Assembly (NCBI RefSeq): GCF_001556515.1
Contig: NZ_LSJA01000082.1
Location: 1 to 16,454 of the forward strand
Origin: Caulobacter sp. CCH9-E1
GTDB taxonomy: Bacteria > Pseudomonadota > Alphaproteobacteria > Caulobacterales > Caulobacteraceae
Length of the DNA stretch: 16,454 nt
Direction of reading: 5' to 3'
Shown piece by piece: positions 5,039 through 12,200 of the stretch. Under the pieces are notes generated by a model. That model did no database searches, had not been told where the DNA came from, and was given only the letters and a program-made list of their open reading frames with translations. A program made the position numbers and the translations under genes. The first letter of the stretch is position 1, and each line of letters begins with the position of its first letter.

Positions 5039-7081
5039 TTGCGCTTACTGGTGTTGATGTTGACGTCCGTGCTCGCCGCAAATTCGGCGCACGCGCAATC
5101 CGACCAGATCCGACGGGGGCCTGCCCCCGACTGGGTCAAGCCATCGGACCTGCTGCCGACGCCAGACAGTCCCGACGGTCCGGTCTTCATTCGGCGCCAA
5201 GACCTGAAGGTTCACCTCGGCCCGCAGGGGCAGCAGCAGTATCTGGGCTATCGGATCAAGATCCTGCAGTCGGTGGCCCTGGAGCTCGGCAATATCTCTA
5301 TCGCGTGGAATCCCCAGGCCGGCGCGCCCGTGGTGCACAAGATTCATCTGATCCGCGACGGCCAGGTCTCGGACGTGCTGAAGCAGACGTCTTTCGAGGT
5401 CCTGCGCCGCGAGGACCAGCTCGAGCAGGCCAAGCTCGACGGAACGCTGACGGCGGTGCTCCGGACGCCGGACCTTCGCGTGGGGGACGAGCTCGAGGTC
5501 GAGCTCACGACGTTCGTCGATGACCCCACCATGGGCCGCAACGAGGCGGGCCTGCTGTTCATCTCGCCCAGCCCCTCGCCGGGACGCTACCAGGTGGGTC
5601 TGAGCTGGGACGAGGGTCACGAGCCCCTCCTGAAGATGACGCCGGACATGACCCCGGCGATGGTCAAGGGCGAGCGCGCCCTGGACTTCCGCTTCGACAA
5701 TCCCCCGACGCTGTCCGTCCCCAAGGACGCGCCGGCCCGATACAATTGGCGCCGCTCCGTAGAGTTCACGGACTTCGCCGACTGGGCCGCGCTTTCGCGC
5801 TACTTCGCGCCCCTCTATGCGAAGGCGGCGACGCTGGCGCCGGGCTCGGCCGTCAAGCAGGAGGCGGACCGCATCGCGAAGGCCCAGACCGCGCCGCTCG
5901 ACCGCGCGCGCGCCGCGCTGAAGCTGGTCCAGCAGGACGTTCGATACATCTATGTGGGCCTCAACGCCGGCAACCTGACGCCCGTCTCCGCCGACCAGAC
6001 CTGGCAGCGGCGCTATGGAGACTGCAAGGGCAAGACCGTTCTGCTGCTGGCGCTGCTGCGCGAGCTGGGCGTCGAGGCCGAGCCGGTCCTGATCAACTCG
6101 AGCGGCGATGACGGGCTGGACCAGCATCTCCCGATCCCGCAGTTCTTCGATCACGTCCTTGTCCGGGCGCGGATCGATGGCGTGACCTACTGGCTGGATG
6201 GAACGCTGCCGCCGGTGGCGCGCCCCAGCGACCGGCCCGTGTTCGCGGTCGATTGGAGCCTGCCGCTGACGGTCAAGGGCAGCCCCCTGGAGCGGCTGCC
6301 GCCCCGGGACCTCGCGACGCCCGACGAGGTCAACCTGTTCGAGATCGACGCGCGGGGCGGCTTCGACAAGCCGGCGCGCATCGTATCGACGCGGATCGTC
6401 CGCGGCGTGGCGGGCCTGCAGGAGCAGCTGCAGTTCTCGACCGTGACCTCCGGGCAGCTGCTGGACGCCTTCCGCCAGCGCGCGGTCGGGGAGACCTGGC
6501 AGACGATCGACGACGTGCGATGGCGCTATGACGAGAAGGCCCAGGCCAGCATCCTGACGATCAGCGGCACGGGGACCGTCGACTGGGAGAACGAGGGCAG
6601 CGGCGCCCGGTCGCTGGTGCTGCCCGGCGGCGGCTTCAGCCCTCCGGAGCGGAGGATTCGCGCCGACGATAAGAGCAAGGACGTCCCGTTCTACATGGCC
6701 CCTGAGTATGAGTGCCACGTCACGACGGTGCGGACGCCGCTTTCGACGCAGCCCCGGCAGTGGTCGTCGAAGGCGAGCTACGACACGCGCCTTTTCGGCA
6801 GGAATTACTATCGCGCGTGGGAGCTGAGGGACGGGGCTATTCGCATGGTTCGCGGCTCGCGGGTCGAGCAGCCCGAGATCGACGCGGCCACCGCCCAGCG
6901 CGACAACGCCCGCATCGCCAGCTTCGACAACAGCATGGGCGTGATCTACTACGACCCGACCGGAAAAAAGCCGTTCGTCGGCGACGGCGAGACCGTGCCC
7001 GCCACCTATGACTTCGACTGGACGGCCAGCGACGTGCCCTGCAAGGGGGCGGTCAAGCGGCCGTCTGCCCCCAAGCCCTAG
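5039..7081 (+). CDS. Exported DUF3857/transglutaminase-like protein
   Basis: 680 residues. The start is TTG at 5039 with GGGGAG about 6-7 nt upstream. This start gives a proper signal peptide (MRLLVLMLTSVLAANSAHA, cleavage before Q20), whereas the next ATG at 5057 would lose the basic residue. A DUF3857-type beta domain spans about 50-230 (YLGYRIKILQSVALELGNISIAW onwards). A transglutaminase-like domain covers about 270-400, with a cysteine-protease-like triad C329 (YGDCKGK), H372 (FDHVLV) and D387 (YWLDGT); C329 is confirmed as TGC at 6023-6025. The C-terminal ~280 residues look beta-rich and are unassigned. The protein is predicted periplasmic; the substrate is unknown. Its TAG stop shares CTAG with the convergent transaminase gene. 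Confidence 0.9.
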   Translation: MRLLVLMLTSVLAANSAHAQSDQIRRGPAPDWVKPSDLLPTPDSPDGPVFIRRQDLKVHLGPQGQQQYLGYRIKILQSVALELGNISIAWNPQAGAPVVHKIHLIRDGQVSDVLKQTSFEVLRREDQLEQAKLDGTLTAVLRTPDLRVGDELEVELTTFVDDPTMGRNEAGLLFISPSPSPGRYQVGLSWDEGHEPLLKMTPDMTPAMVKGERALDFRFDNPPTLSVPKDAPARYNWRRSVEFTDFADWAALSRYFAPLYAKAATLAPGSAVKQEADRIAKAQTAPLDRARAALKLVQQDVRYIYVGLNAGNLTPVSADQTWQRRYGDCKGKTVLLLALLRELGVEAEPVLINSSGDDGLDQHLPIPQFFDHVLVRARIDGVTYWLDGTLPPVARPSDRPVFAVDWSLPLTVKGSPLERLPPRDLATPDEVNLFEIDARGGFDKPARIVSTRIVRGVAGLQEQLQFSTVTSGQLLDAFRQRAVGETWQTIDDVRWRYDEKAQASILTISGTGTVDWENEGSGARSLVLPGGGFSPPERRIRADDKSKDVPFYMAPEYECHVTTVRTPLSTQPRQWSSKASYDTRLFGRNYYRAWELRDGAIRMVRGSRVEQPEIDAATAQRDNARIASFDNSMGVIYYDPTGKKPFVGDGETVPATYDFDWTASDVPCKGAVKRPSAPKP

Positions 7082-8397
7082 TCCACCCGTCCCAGCACCG
7101 TCCGGATCGTCTCGACCATGCGGTCGATGTGGGCCTTCTCCAGGATCAGGGGCGGGGACAGGGCGATGATGTCGCCCGTGACGCGGATCAGCAGGCCTTC
7201 GTCGAAGCAGGTCTCGAAGACCTCCATGGCCCGGGCGGTCGGGGCGCCGGGGCGGGGGGCGAGCTCGATCCCGGCGACGAGGCCCAGGTTGCGGACGTCG
7301 ATCACGTGGCGGGCGTCCGCCAAGCCGTGGACGGCGTCCCGCCAGTAGCCCTCGAGGCCGGCGGCGCGGGCGAAGAGGTCGTCCTCCTGGTAGGTCTCCA
7401 GCGTCGCCAGGCCCGCCGCGCAGGCCAGCGGGTGGGCCGAATAGGTGTAGCCGTGGAAGAGCTCGATCGGGGCGTCCGCGCCCTCCATCATCGCGTCGTA
7501 GATCTGGCCGGAGGCGGCGACCGCGCCGCAGGGTACGGCGGCGTTGGTCAGGCCCTTGGCCATGCAGATCAGGTCGGGCGTGACCCCGAAGCGGTCGGCT
7601 GCGAAGGGGGCTGAGACGCGGCCGAACCCGGTGATCACCTCGTCGAAGATCAGCAGGATATCGTGCTTGTCGCAGATGGCCCGCAGGCGCTCCAGATAGC
7701 CCTTGGGCGGGATCAGCACGCCGGTGGAGCCGGCCACCGGCTCGACGATCACCGCGGCGATGTTGGAGGCGTCGTGCAGGGCGACGATCTTCTCAAGTTC
7801 GTCGGCCAGATGCGCGCCGTGCTCCGGCTGGCCCTTGGCGAAGGTGTTGCCGGGCAGGCCGTGGGTGTGGGGCAAATGGTCGACGCCGGTCAGCAGGCTG
7901 CCGAAGTACATGCGGTTCTTCGGAATGCCGCCGACCGAGATGCCGCCGAAGCCGACGCCGTGATAGCTGCGCTCGCGCCCGATCAGCCGGGTCTTGGTCC
8001 CCTTGCCCCGGGCGCGGTGGTAGGCCAGGGCGATCTTCAGCGCCGTGTCGACCGACTCCGAGCCTGAGTTGGTGAAGAAGATGCGATCGAGGCCCGCCGG
8101 GGTGATCTGCGCCAGGCGCGAGGCGAACTGGAAGGCCAGAGGGTGGCCCATGTTGAAGCAGGGCGCGTAGTCCATCTCGGCCGCTTGGCGCTGGATCGCC
8201 TCGCGGATTTTCGGGCGGTCGTGGCCGGCGTTGACGCACCAGAGGCCCGAGGTCGCGTCCAGCACCTCGCGGCCCTCCGGCGTGCGGTACCACATGCCGC
8301 TGGCCGAGGAGAGCATCCGCGGATGGGCCTTGAACCGCCGGTTCGGCGTGAACGGCATCCAGAAGGCGTCGAGGTCGTTGGCGCCGAAGTCGGGCAT
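7078..8397 (-). CDS. Class III omega-amino-acid (beta-alanine/putrescine-type):pyruvate transaminase
   Basis: 439 residues, a full-length PLP fold-type I enzyme. The N-terminal FWMPFTPNRRFKAHPRML motif is characteristic of the beta-alanine/omega-amino-acid:pyruvate group (AptA/BauA/SpuC-like). SGSES (111-115) binds phosphate, Y145-H146-G147 stacks near PLP, D252 in FDEVITGFGR contacts the pyridine nitrogen, and K281 in MAKGLTN is the Schiff-base lysine. GGAGGA lies about 8 nt before the ATG. It is divergent from gntR with a GntR-like dyad between, and faces the puu-like operon, so its likely amine donor is putrescine, gamma-glutamylputrescine, GABA or beta-alanine. Sequence alone cannot choose between them. 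Confidence 0.93.
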   Translation of the reverse strand: MPDFGANDLDAFWMPFTPNRRFKAHPRMLSSASGMWYRTPEGREVLDATSGLWCVNAGHDRPKIREAIQRQAAEMDYAPCFNMGHPLAFQFASRLAQITPAGLDRIFFTNSGSESVDTALKIALAYHRARGKGTKTRLIGRERSYHGVGFGGISVGGIPKNRMYFGSLLTGVDHLPHTHGLPGNTFAKGQPEHGAHLADELEKIVALHDASNIAAVIVEPVAGSTGVLIPPKGYLERLRAICDKHDILLIFDEVITGFGRVSAPFAADRFGVTPDLICMAKGLTNAAVPCGAVAASGQIYDAMMEGADAPIELFHGYTYSAHPLACAAGLATLETYQEDDLFARAAGLEGYWRDAVHGLADARHVIDVRNLGLVAGIELAPRPGAPTARAMEVFETCFDEGLLIRVTGDIIALSPPLILEKAHIDRMVETIRTVLGRVD

Positions 8398-8476
8398 GGC
8401 GGTGGTCCTCCAAGCGCGTCAGGCGAAGTGTGTGCGGTTCGCCGCCCGGACGCGCGCCACTGAGAGTAGCGCTTGC

Positions 8477-8490
8477 ATTGTGATCGCAAT
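8477..8490. promoter_or_regulatory. Probable GntR operator O1 in the transaminase/gntR divergent region
   Basis: ATTGTGATCGCAAT is a near-perfect dyad and matches the site before puuC (9234-9247) at 12 of 14 bases. It is 39 bp before the gntR ATG and about 80 bp before the transaminase start. On the minus strand the site includes TTGCGAT, with GCTACTCT 12 nt beyond, a partial fit to the Caulobacter housekeeping promoter pattern. A regulator bound here could control both divergent genes. Confidence 0.65.
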
Positions 8491-8528
8491 TACGCGCCAA
8501 CTTGCAAGCCCCTCACGGAAAGTCCGGG

Positions 8529-9200
8529 ATGAAGACCCGCAAGCCGCTCGCCGATCAGACAGCCGTGCATGACCAGGTCTACGAGGCGATCCGCCAGGCC
8601 CTGATCACCGGCCGCATCGCGCCGGGCAAGGGCGTGTCCCTGCGCAGCCTGGCCGCCGAGCTGGGCGTCTCGCCGATGCCGGTGCGCGACGCGGTGCGGC
8701 GGCTGGCGGCCGAGCGGGCTCTCGCGATCAATCCGGCCAACAAGCGCCTGTCGGTTCCCTCGCTGACCGCCGACCGGCTGGAGCAGCTGGCGATGGCCCG
8801 CCTGTGGGTCGAGCCGGAGCTGGCGGCGCGGGCGGCGCTGAACGCCGACGCCAGCCTGGCTCGCCAGTTGCAGGCCATCGACGCCGATGTCGACGAGGCC
8901 CTGCGGCTGGGCGATGTCGACCGCTACATGACCGCCAACCACGCCTTCCACTTCGCGATCTACGAGCGGGCTGGGGCCGAGGTGCTGGAGGCCATGGCCG
9001 GCGGCCTGTGGCTGCAGGTCGGGCCGTTCATGCGGGTGGTGTTCGGGCGGGTGGGGGCCGATGGCCTGGCCGCCGACCGCCACGCCGAGGCCATCGCCGC
9101 CCTCAAGGCCAAGGACGCCGACGGCGCCCGCCGCGCTATCGCGGCTGACCTTTCCGAAGGCATGGATAAGATGCGCGCGGCCGTGGAGGCGCTCGCGTGA
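8529..9200 (+). CDS. GntR-family (FCD/FadR-type) transcriptional regulator of the polyamine locus
   Basis: 223 residues from ATG 8529, preceded by GGAAAG with a 6-nt spacer. A TTG at 8502 would add nine unlikely residues. The N-terminal winged helix (about 12-75) has the GntR signature: VYEAIRQALITGRIAPG, then LRSLAAELGVSPMPVRDAVRRLAAE. The C-terminal helical FCD domain (about 82-215) includes NHAFHFAIY (137-145) and H185 in ADRHAEAI, consistent with FCD metal/ligand residues. FCD regulators usually sense carboxylates or pathway intermediates. It ends 58 bp before puuC, with a dyad matching O1 in that gap, so it probably represses both the operon and the divergent transaminase. The effector is unknown. 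Confidence 0.92.
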   Translation: MKTRKPLADQTAVHDQVYEAIRQALITGRIAPGKGVSLRSLAAELGVSPMPVRDAVRRLAAERALAINPANKRLSVPSLTADRLEQLAMARLWVEPELAARAALNADASLARQLQAIDADVDEALRLGDVDRYMTANHAFHFAIYERAGAEVLEAMAGGLWLQVGPFMRVVFGRVGADGLAADRHAEAIAALKAKDADGARRAIAADLSEGMDKMRAAVEALA

Positions 9201-9209
9201 GCCGCCGGC

Positions 9210-9247
9210 TTGACAGCGGCCAAGCCCGCGCGAACTGTGATCACAAT
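9210..9247 (+). promoter_or_regulatory. puuC operon promoter with overlapping GntR operator O2
   Basis: TTGACAG (9210-9216) is a good -35 element. GCGAAC, 13 nt further on, is a weak fit to the Caulobacter -10 pattern. The dyad at 9234-9247 (ACTGTGATCACAAT, with perfect core TGTGATCACA at 9236-9245) covers the predicted -10/+1 region and ends immediately before the AAGAGGG Shine-Dalgarno of puuC (9248-9254). A bound repressor would block initiation. Confidence 0.6.
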
Positions 9248-9258
9248 AAGAGGGATCA

Positions 9259-10749
9259 ATGACCCTGCCCGCCGACATCGCCGAGCGCCTGGCGCGTCTT
9301 GCTCTTCCGAGCCAGGCGGTGATCGACGGCGCTCACGTCGACGCGATCTCGGGCGAGACCTTCGACAACCTCTCGCCGCGCGACGGCAAGCTGCTGAACA
9401 AGGTCACGGCCTGCCAGAAGGAGGACGTGGCCCTGGCGGTGTTCGCCGCCCGCACGGCCTTCGAGGACGGCCGCTGGCGCGACCAGGGCCCGCGCGCCAA
9501 GAAGGCGGTGCTGTTCCGCCTGGCCGAGCTGATGGAGCGCGACGCCGACGAGCTGGCGCTGCTCGAAAGCCTCGACGTCGGCAAGCCGATCAGCGACGCC
9601 CGCAATGTCGACGTGCCGCTGGCGATCAACACCTGCCGTTGGTACGCCGAGGCGCTGGACAAGGTCTATGGCGAGGTCGGCGCCTCGCCGGTCGACCGCC
9701 TGAGCTACGCCGTCCACGAGCCGCTGGGCGTGATCGGGGCGATCGTGCCGTGGAACTTCCCGCTGCACATGGCGATGTGGAAGGTCGCCCCGGCCCTGGC
9801 CATGGGCAATTCGGTGGTGCTGAAGCCCGCCGAGGAGTCGCCGCTGACGGCCCTGAAGCTGGGGGCGCTGGCCCTTGAGGCGGGGCTCCCGGCCGGGGTG
9901 CTCAACGTCGTCCCCGGCTTCGGCGCGGTGACCGGCGAGGCGCTCGCCCTGTCGATGGAGGTCGACATGATCGCCTTCACCGGCTCGGGCCCAATCGGCC
10001 GCAAGCTGATGGAATATTCGGCCCGCTCAAACCTGAAGCGGATCAGCCTGGAACTGGGCGGCAAGTCGCCCCAGATCGTCTTCGCCGACTGTCCCGACCT
10101 GGAAGCCGCCGCCCAGTCCGCCGCCTGGGGCGTGTTCTATAACCAGGGCGAGGTCTGCACCGCCGCCTCGCGCCTCCTGGTCGAGGCCTCGATCAAGGAG
10201 GCCTTTGTCGAGCGCGTGGCCGAGGTCGCCAAGGGCATGAAGGTCGGCGATCCGCTGGATCCCTCGACCCAGTTCGGCGCCATGGTCAGCGAGCGGCAGA
10301 TGAACACCGCGCTCGGCTATATCGCCATCGCCGGAACGCAGGGCGCGCGGCGGGTGCTGGGCGGCGGCCAGGTGCTGAAGGAGACCGGCGGCTTCTATGT
10401 CGAGCCGACCATCTTCGACCGCCTGCAGCCCAGCCATGCCCTGGCCCGCGAAGAGGTGTTCGGCCCTGTGCTGGGGGTGATGAGCTTCACTACCGCGGAC
10501 GAGGCGATCGCCCTGGCCAACGACACGGTCTATGGCCTGGCGGCGGGCCTGTGGACGTCCGACGTCAACCGCGCCCTGCGCGGCGCGCGGCGGCTGAAGG
10601 CGGGGCTGGTCTGGGTCAACGGCTGGGACGCCTGCGACATCACCATGCCGTTCGGGGGCTTCAAGCAGTCGGGCTTCGGCCGCGACCGCAGCCTTCATGC
10701 GTTGCACAAGTACGCCGACTTGAAGTCGGTGTCCGTGACGCTGAGGTGA
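9259..10749 (+). CDS. puuC: PuuC-type gamma-glutamyl-gamma-aminobutyraldehyde dehydrogenase
   Basis: 496 residues, an NAD(P)-dependent aldehyde dehydrogenase. The sequence closely follows E. coli PuuC from memory, including the segments ALLESLDVGKPI, RWYAEALDKVYGEV, NSVVLKPAEESPL, FADCPDLEAAA and GRDRSLHALHKYADLK. It should oxidise gamma-glutamyl-aminobutyraldehyde to gamma-glutamyl-GABA, and possibly 3- or 4-aminoaldehydes, in the cytosol. Active-site residues: N166 (PWNFP), K189, E265 (LELGGKS) and nucleophile C300 (NQGEVC, TGC at 10156-10158). E192, three residues after K189, favours NAD+ by family precedent. It is the first gene of the operon behind O2; its TGA lies within the Shine-Dalgarno region of the next gene. 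Confidence 0.92.
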   Translation: MTLPADIAERLARLALPSQAVIDGAHVDAISGETFDNLSPRDGKLLNKVTACQKEDVALAVFAARTAFEDGRWRDQGPRAKKAVLFRLAELMERDADELALLESLDVGKPISDARNVDVPLAINTCRWYAEALDKVYGEVGASPVDRLSYAVHEPLGVIGAIVPWNFPLHMAMWKVAPALAMGNSVVLKPAEESPLTALKLGALALEAGLPAGVLNVVPGFGAVTGEALALSMEVDMIAFTGSGPIGRKLMEYSARSNLKRISLELGGKSPQIVFADCPDLEAAAQSAAWGVFYNQGEVCTAASRLLVEASIKEAFVERVAEVAKGMKVGDPLDPSTQFGAMVSERQMNTALGYIAIAGTQGARRVLGGGQVLKETGGFYVEPTIFDRLQPSHALAREEVFGPVLGVMSFTTADEAIALANDTVYGLAAGLWTSDVNRALRGARRLKAGLVWVNGWDACDITMPFGGFKQSGFGRDRSLHALHKYADLKSVSVTLR

Positions 10750-10754
10750 CCTCC

Positions 10755-12200
10755 ATGACACTCAATCTCGTTGAAACCGAAGCCTTCATCGATGGCCTCT
10801 GGGTCCAGGGCGACAAGACCTTCGACGTGCTCAATCCCGCCGATGGAACGGTGATCGCCAAGGTCGCCGACCTGGGCGCGGACGAGACGACGCTGGCCAT
10901 CGACGCCGCCCATCGCGCCTTCCCCGCCTGGGCCGCGCGGACGGCCAAGGAGCGCGGGGCGATCCTGCGCAGGTGGAGCGACCTGATGCTCGCCCACGCC
11001 GACGATCTGGCCCGCCTGATGACCGCCGAGCAGGGCAAGCCGCTGGCCGAGGCCAAGGGCGAGGTCGTCTACGGCGCGGCGTTCATCGACTGGTTCGCCG
11101 AGGAGGCCAAGCGCGCCTACGGCCACACGATCCCCACGCCGATGCCGGGCAAGCGGCTGGCCTCGATCAAGCAGCCGGTCGGCGTCTGCGCCGCGATCGC
11201 GCCGTGGAACTTCCCGATCGCCATGATCACCCGCAAGGTCGGTCCGGCCCTGGCCTCGGGCTGCACCGTGGTGGTCAAGCCGGCGGCCGAGACGCCGCTG
11301 TGCGCTCTCGCCATCGCGCGCCTGGCGATCGAGGCGGGCGTGCCAGCCGGCGTGCTGAACGTGGTGACGACCACCCACTCCAGCGCCGTCGGCAAGACGC
11401 TGTGCGACGACGGCCGGGTGCGGAAGCTGTCGTTCACCGGCTCCACCCCGATCGGCAAGGTGCTGTACGAGCAGTGCGCCGGCACGATGAAGAAGCTCTC
11501 CCTGGAGCTGGGCGGCAACGCGCCCTTCATCGTCTTCGACGACGCCGACCTGGAGGCCGCCGTCGACGGCGCGATCGCCTCCAAGTACCGCAATACCGGT
11601 CAGACCTGCGTCTGCGCCAACCGGCTGATCGTACAGTCGGGCATCCACGACGCCTTCGTCGCGCGCCTCGCGGAAAAGGTCGCGGCGATGAAGGTGGGCG
11701 CAGGCACGGGCGAGGGCGTCCAGATCGGTCCGCTGATCAACGAGAAGGCCATCCAGAAGGTGGAAGCCCTGGTCCGCGAGGCCGTGGCCGGCGGCGCCAA
11801 GGCGGTGGTCGGCGGCGATCGTCACAGCCTGGGCGGCCTCTTCTACCAGCCGACCGTGCTGTCGGGCGCGACGCCCGCCATGCGCCTCTTCAACGAGGAG
11901 ATCTTCGGTCCGGTCGCGCCGGTGGTGAAGTTCGAGACCGAGCAGGAAGCCATCGACCTGGCCAACGCCACGCCGTTTGGCCTGGCGTCCTACTTCTACA
12001 GCCGCGACGTCGCCCGCTGCTGGCGCGTGGCCGAGAAGATCGAGGCTGGCATGGTCGGCATCAACGAAGGCCTGATCTCCACCGAGGTCGCGCCGTTCGG
12101 CGGGGTCAAGGAAAGCGGCCTGGGCCGCGAGGGCTCGTCCGAGGGGCTCGAGGAGTATCTGGAGACCAAGTACCTGTGCTTTGGCGGGGTGGCTGGATGA
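10755..12200 (+). CDS. gabD: GabD-type succinate-semialdehyde dehydrogenase
   Basis: 481 residues, the usual GabD length, from ATG 10755 with GAGGTG overlapping the puuC stop. The frame is open further upstream, but that stretch lies inside puuC. The enzyme oxidises succinate semialdehyde to succinate. Residues: N152 (PWNFP), K175 (VVVKPAAETP), E251 (LELGGNAP) and catalytic C285 in NTGQTCVCANR, the pattern typical of GabD. Ala178, at the position where NAD-specific enzymes have Glu, is compatible with NADP+. FFNEEIFGPV-like and GLISTEVAPFGGVKESGLGREG segments also match. The stop overlaps the next start (ATGA), indicating translational coupling. It would complete GABA degradation in the pathway. 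Confidence 0.93.
   Translation: MTLNLVETEAFIDGLWVQGDKTFDVLNPADGTVIAKVADLGADETTLAIDAAHRAFPAWAARTAKERGAILRRWSDLMLAHADDLARLMTAEQGKPLAEAKGEVVYGAAFIDWFAEEAKRAYGHTIPTPMPGKRLASIKQPVGVCAAIAPWNFPIAMITRKVGPALASGCTVVVKPAAETPLCALAIARLAIEAGVPAGVLNVVTTTHSSAVGKTLCDDGRVRKLSFTGSTPIGKVLYEQCAGTMKKLSLELGGNAPFIVFDDADLEAAVDGAIASKYRNTGQTCVCANRLIVQSGIHDAFVARLAEKVAAMKVGAGTGEGVQIGPLINEKAIQKVEALVREAVAGGAKAVVGGDRHSLGGLFYQPTVLSGATPAMRLFNEEIFGPVAPVVKFETEQEAIDLANATPFGLASYFYSRDVARCWRVAEKIEAGMVGINEGLISTEVAPFGGVKESGLGREGSSEGLEEYLETKYLCFGGVAG

Noticed and set aside
5045..6718. A 557-codon minus-strand open frame over the transglutaminase-like gene
   Set aside because: Antisense to a gene with signal peptide, DUF3857-like region and catalytic triad; composition is shadow-like.
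9236..9245. TGTGATCACA read as a CRP/FNR-type site
   Set aside because: It partly resembles a CRP half-site dyad, but the near-copy beside the divergent gntR promoter and the position in a GntR-flanked operon make a GntR operator the simpler explanation. It is not excluded.
10973..12196. Upstream extension of the class III aminotransferase frame back through gabD
   Set aside because: The extension overlaps gabD in another frame and is Arg/Gly-rich without family similarity. ATG 12197 overlaps the gabD stop and gives a normal-length enzyme.
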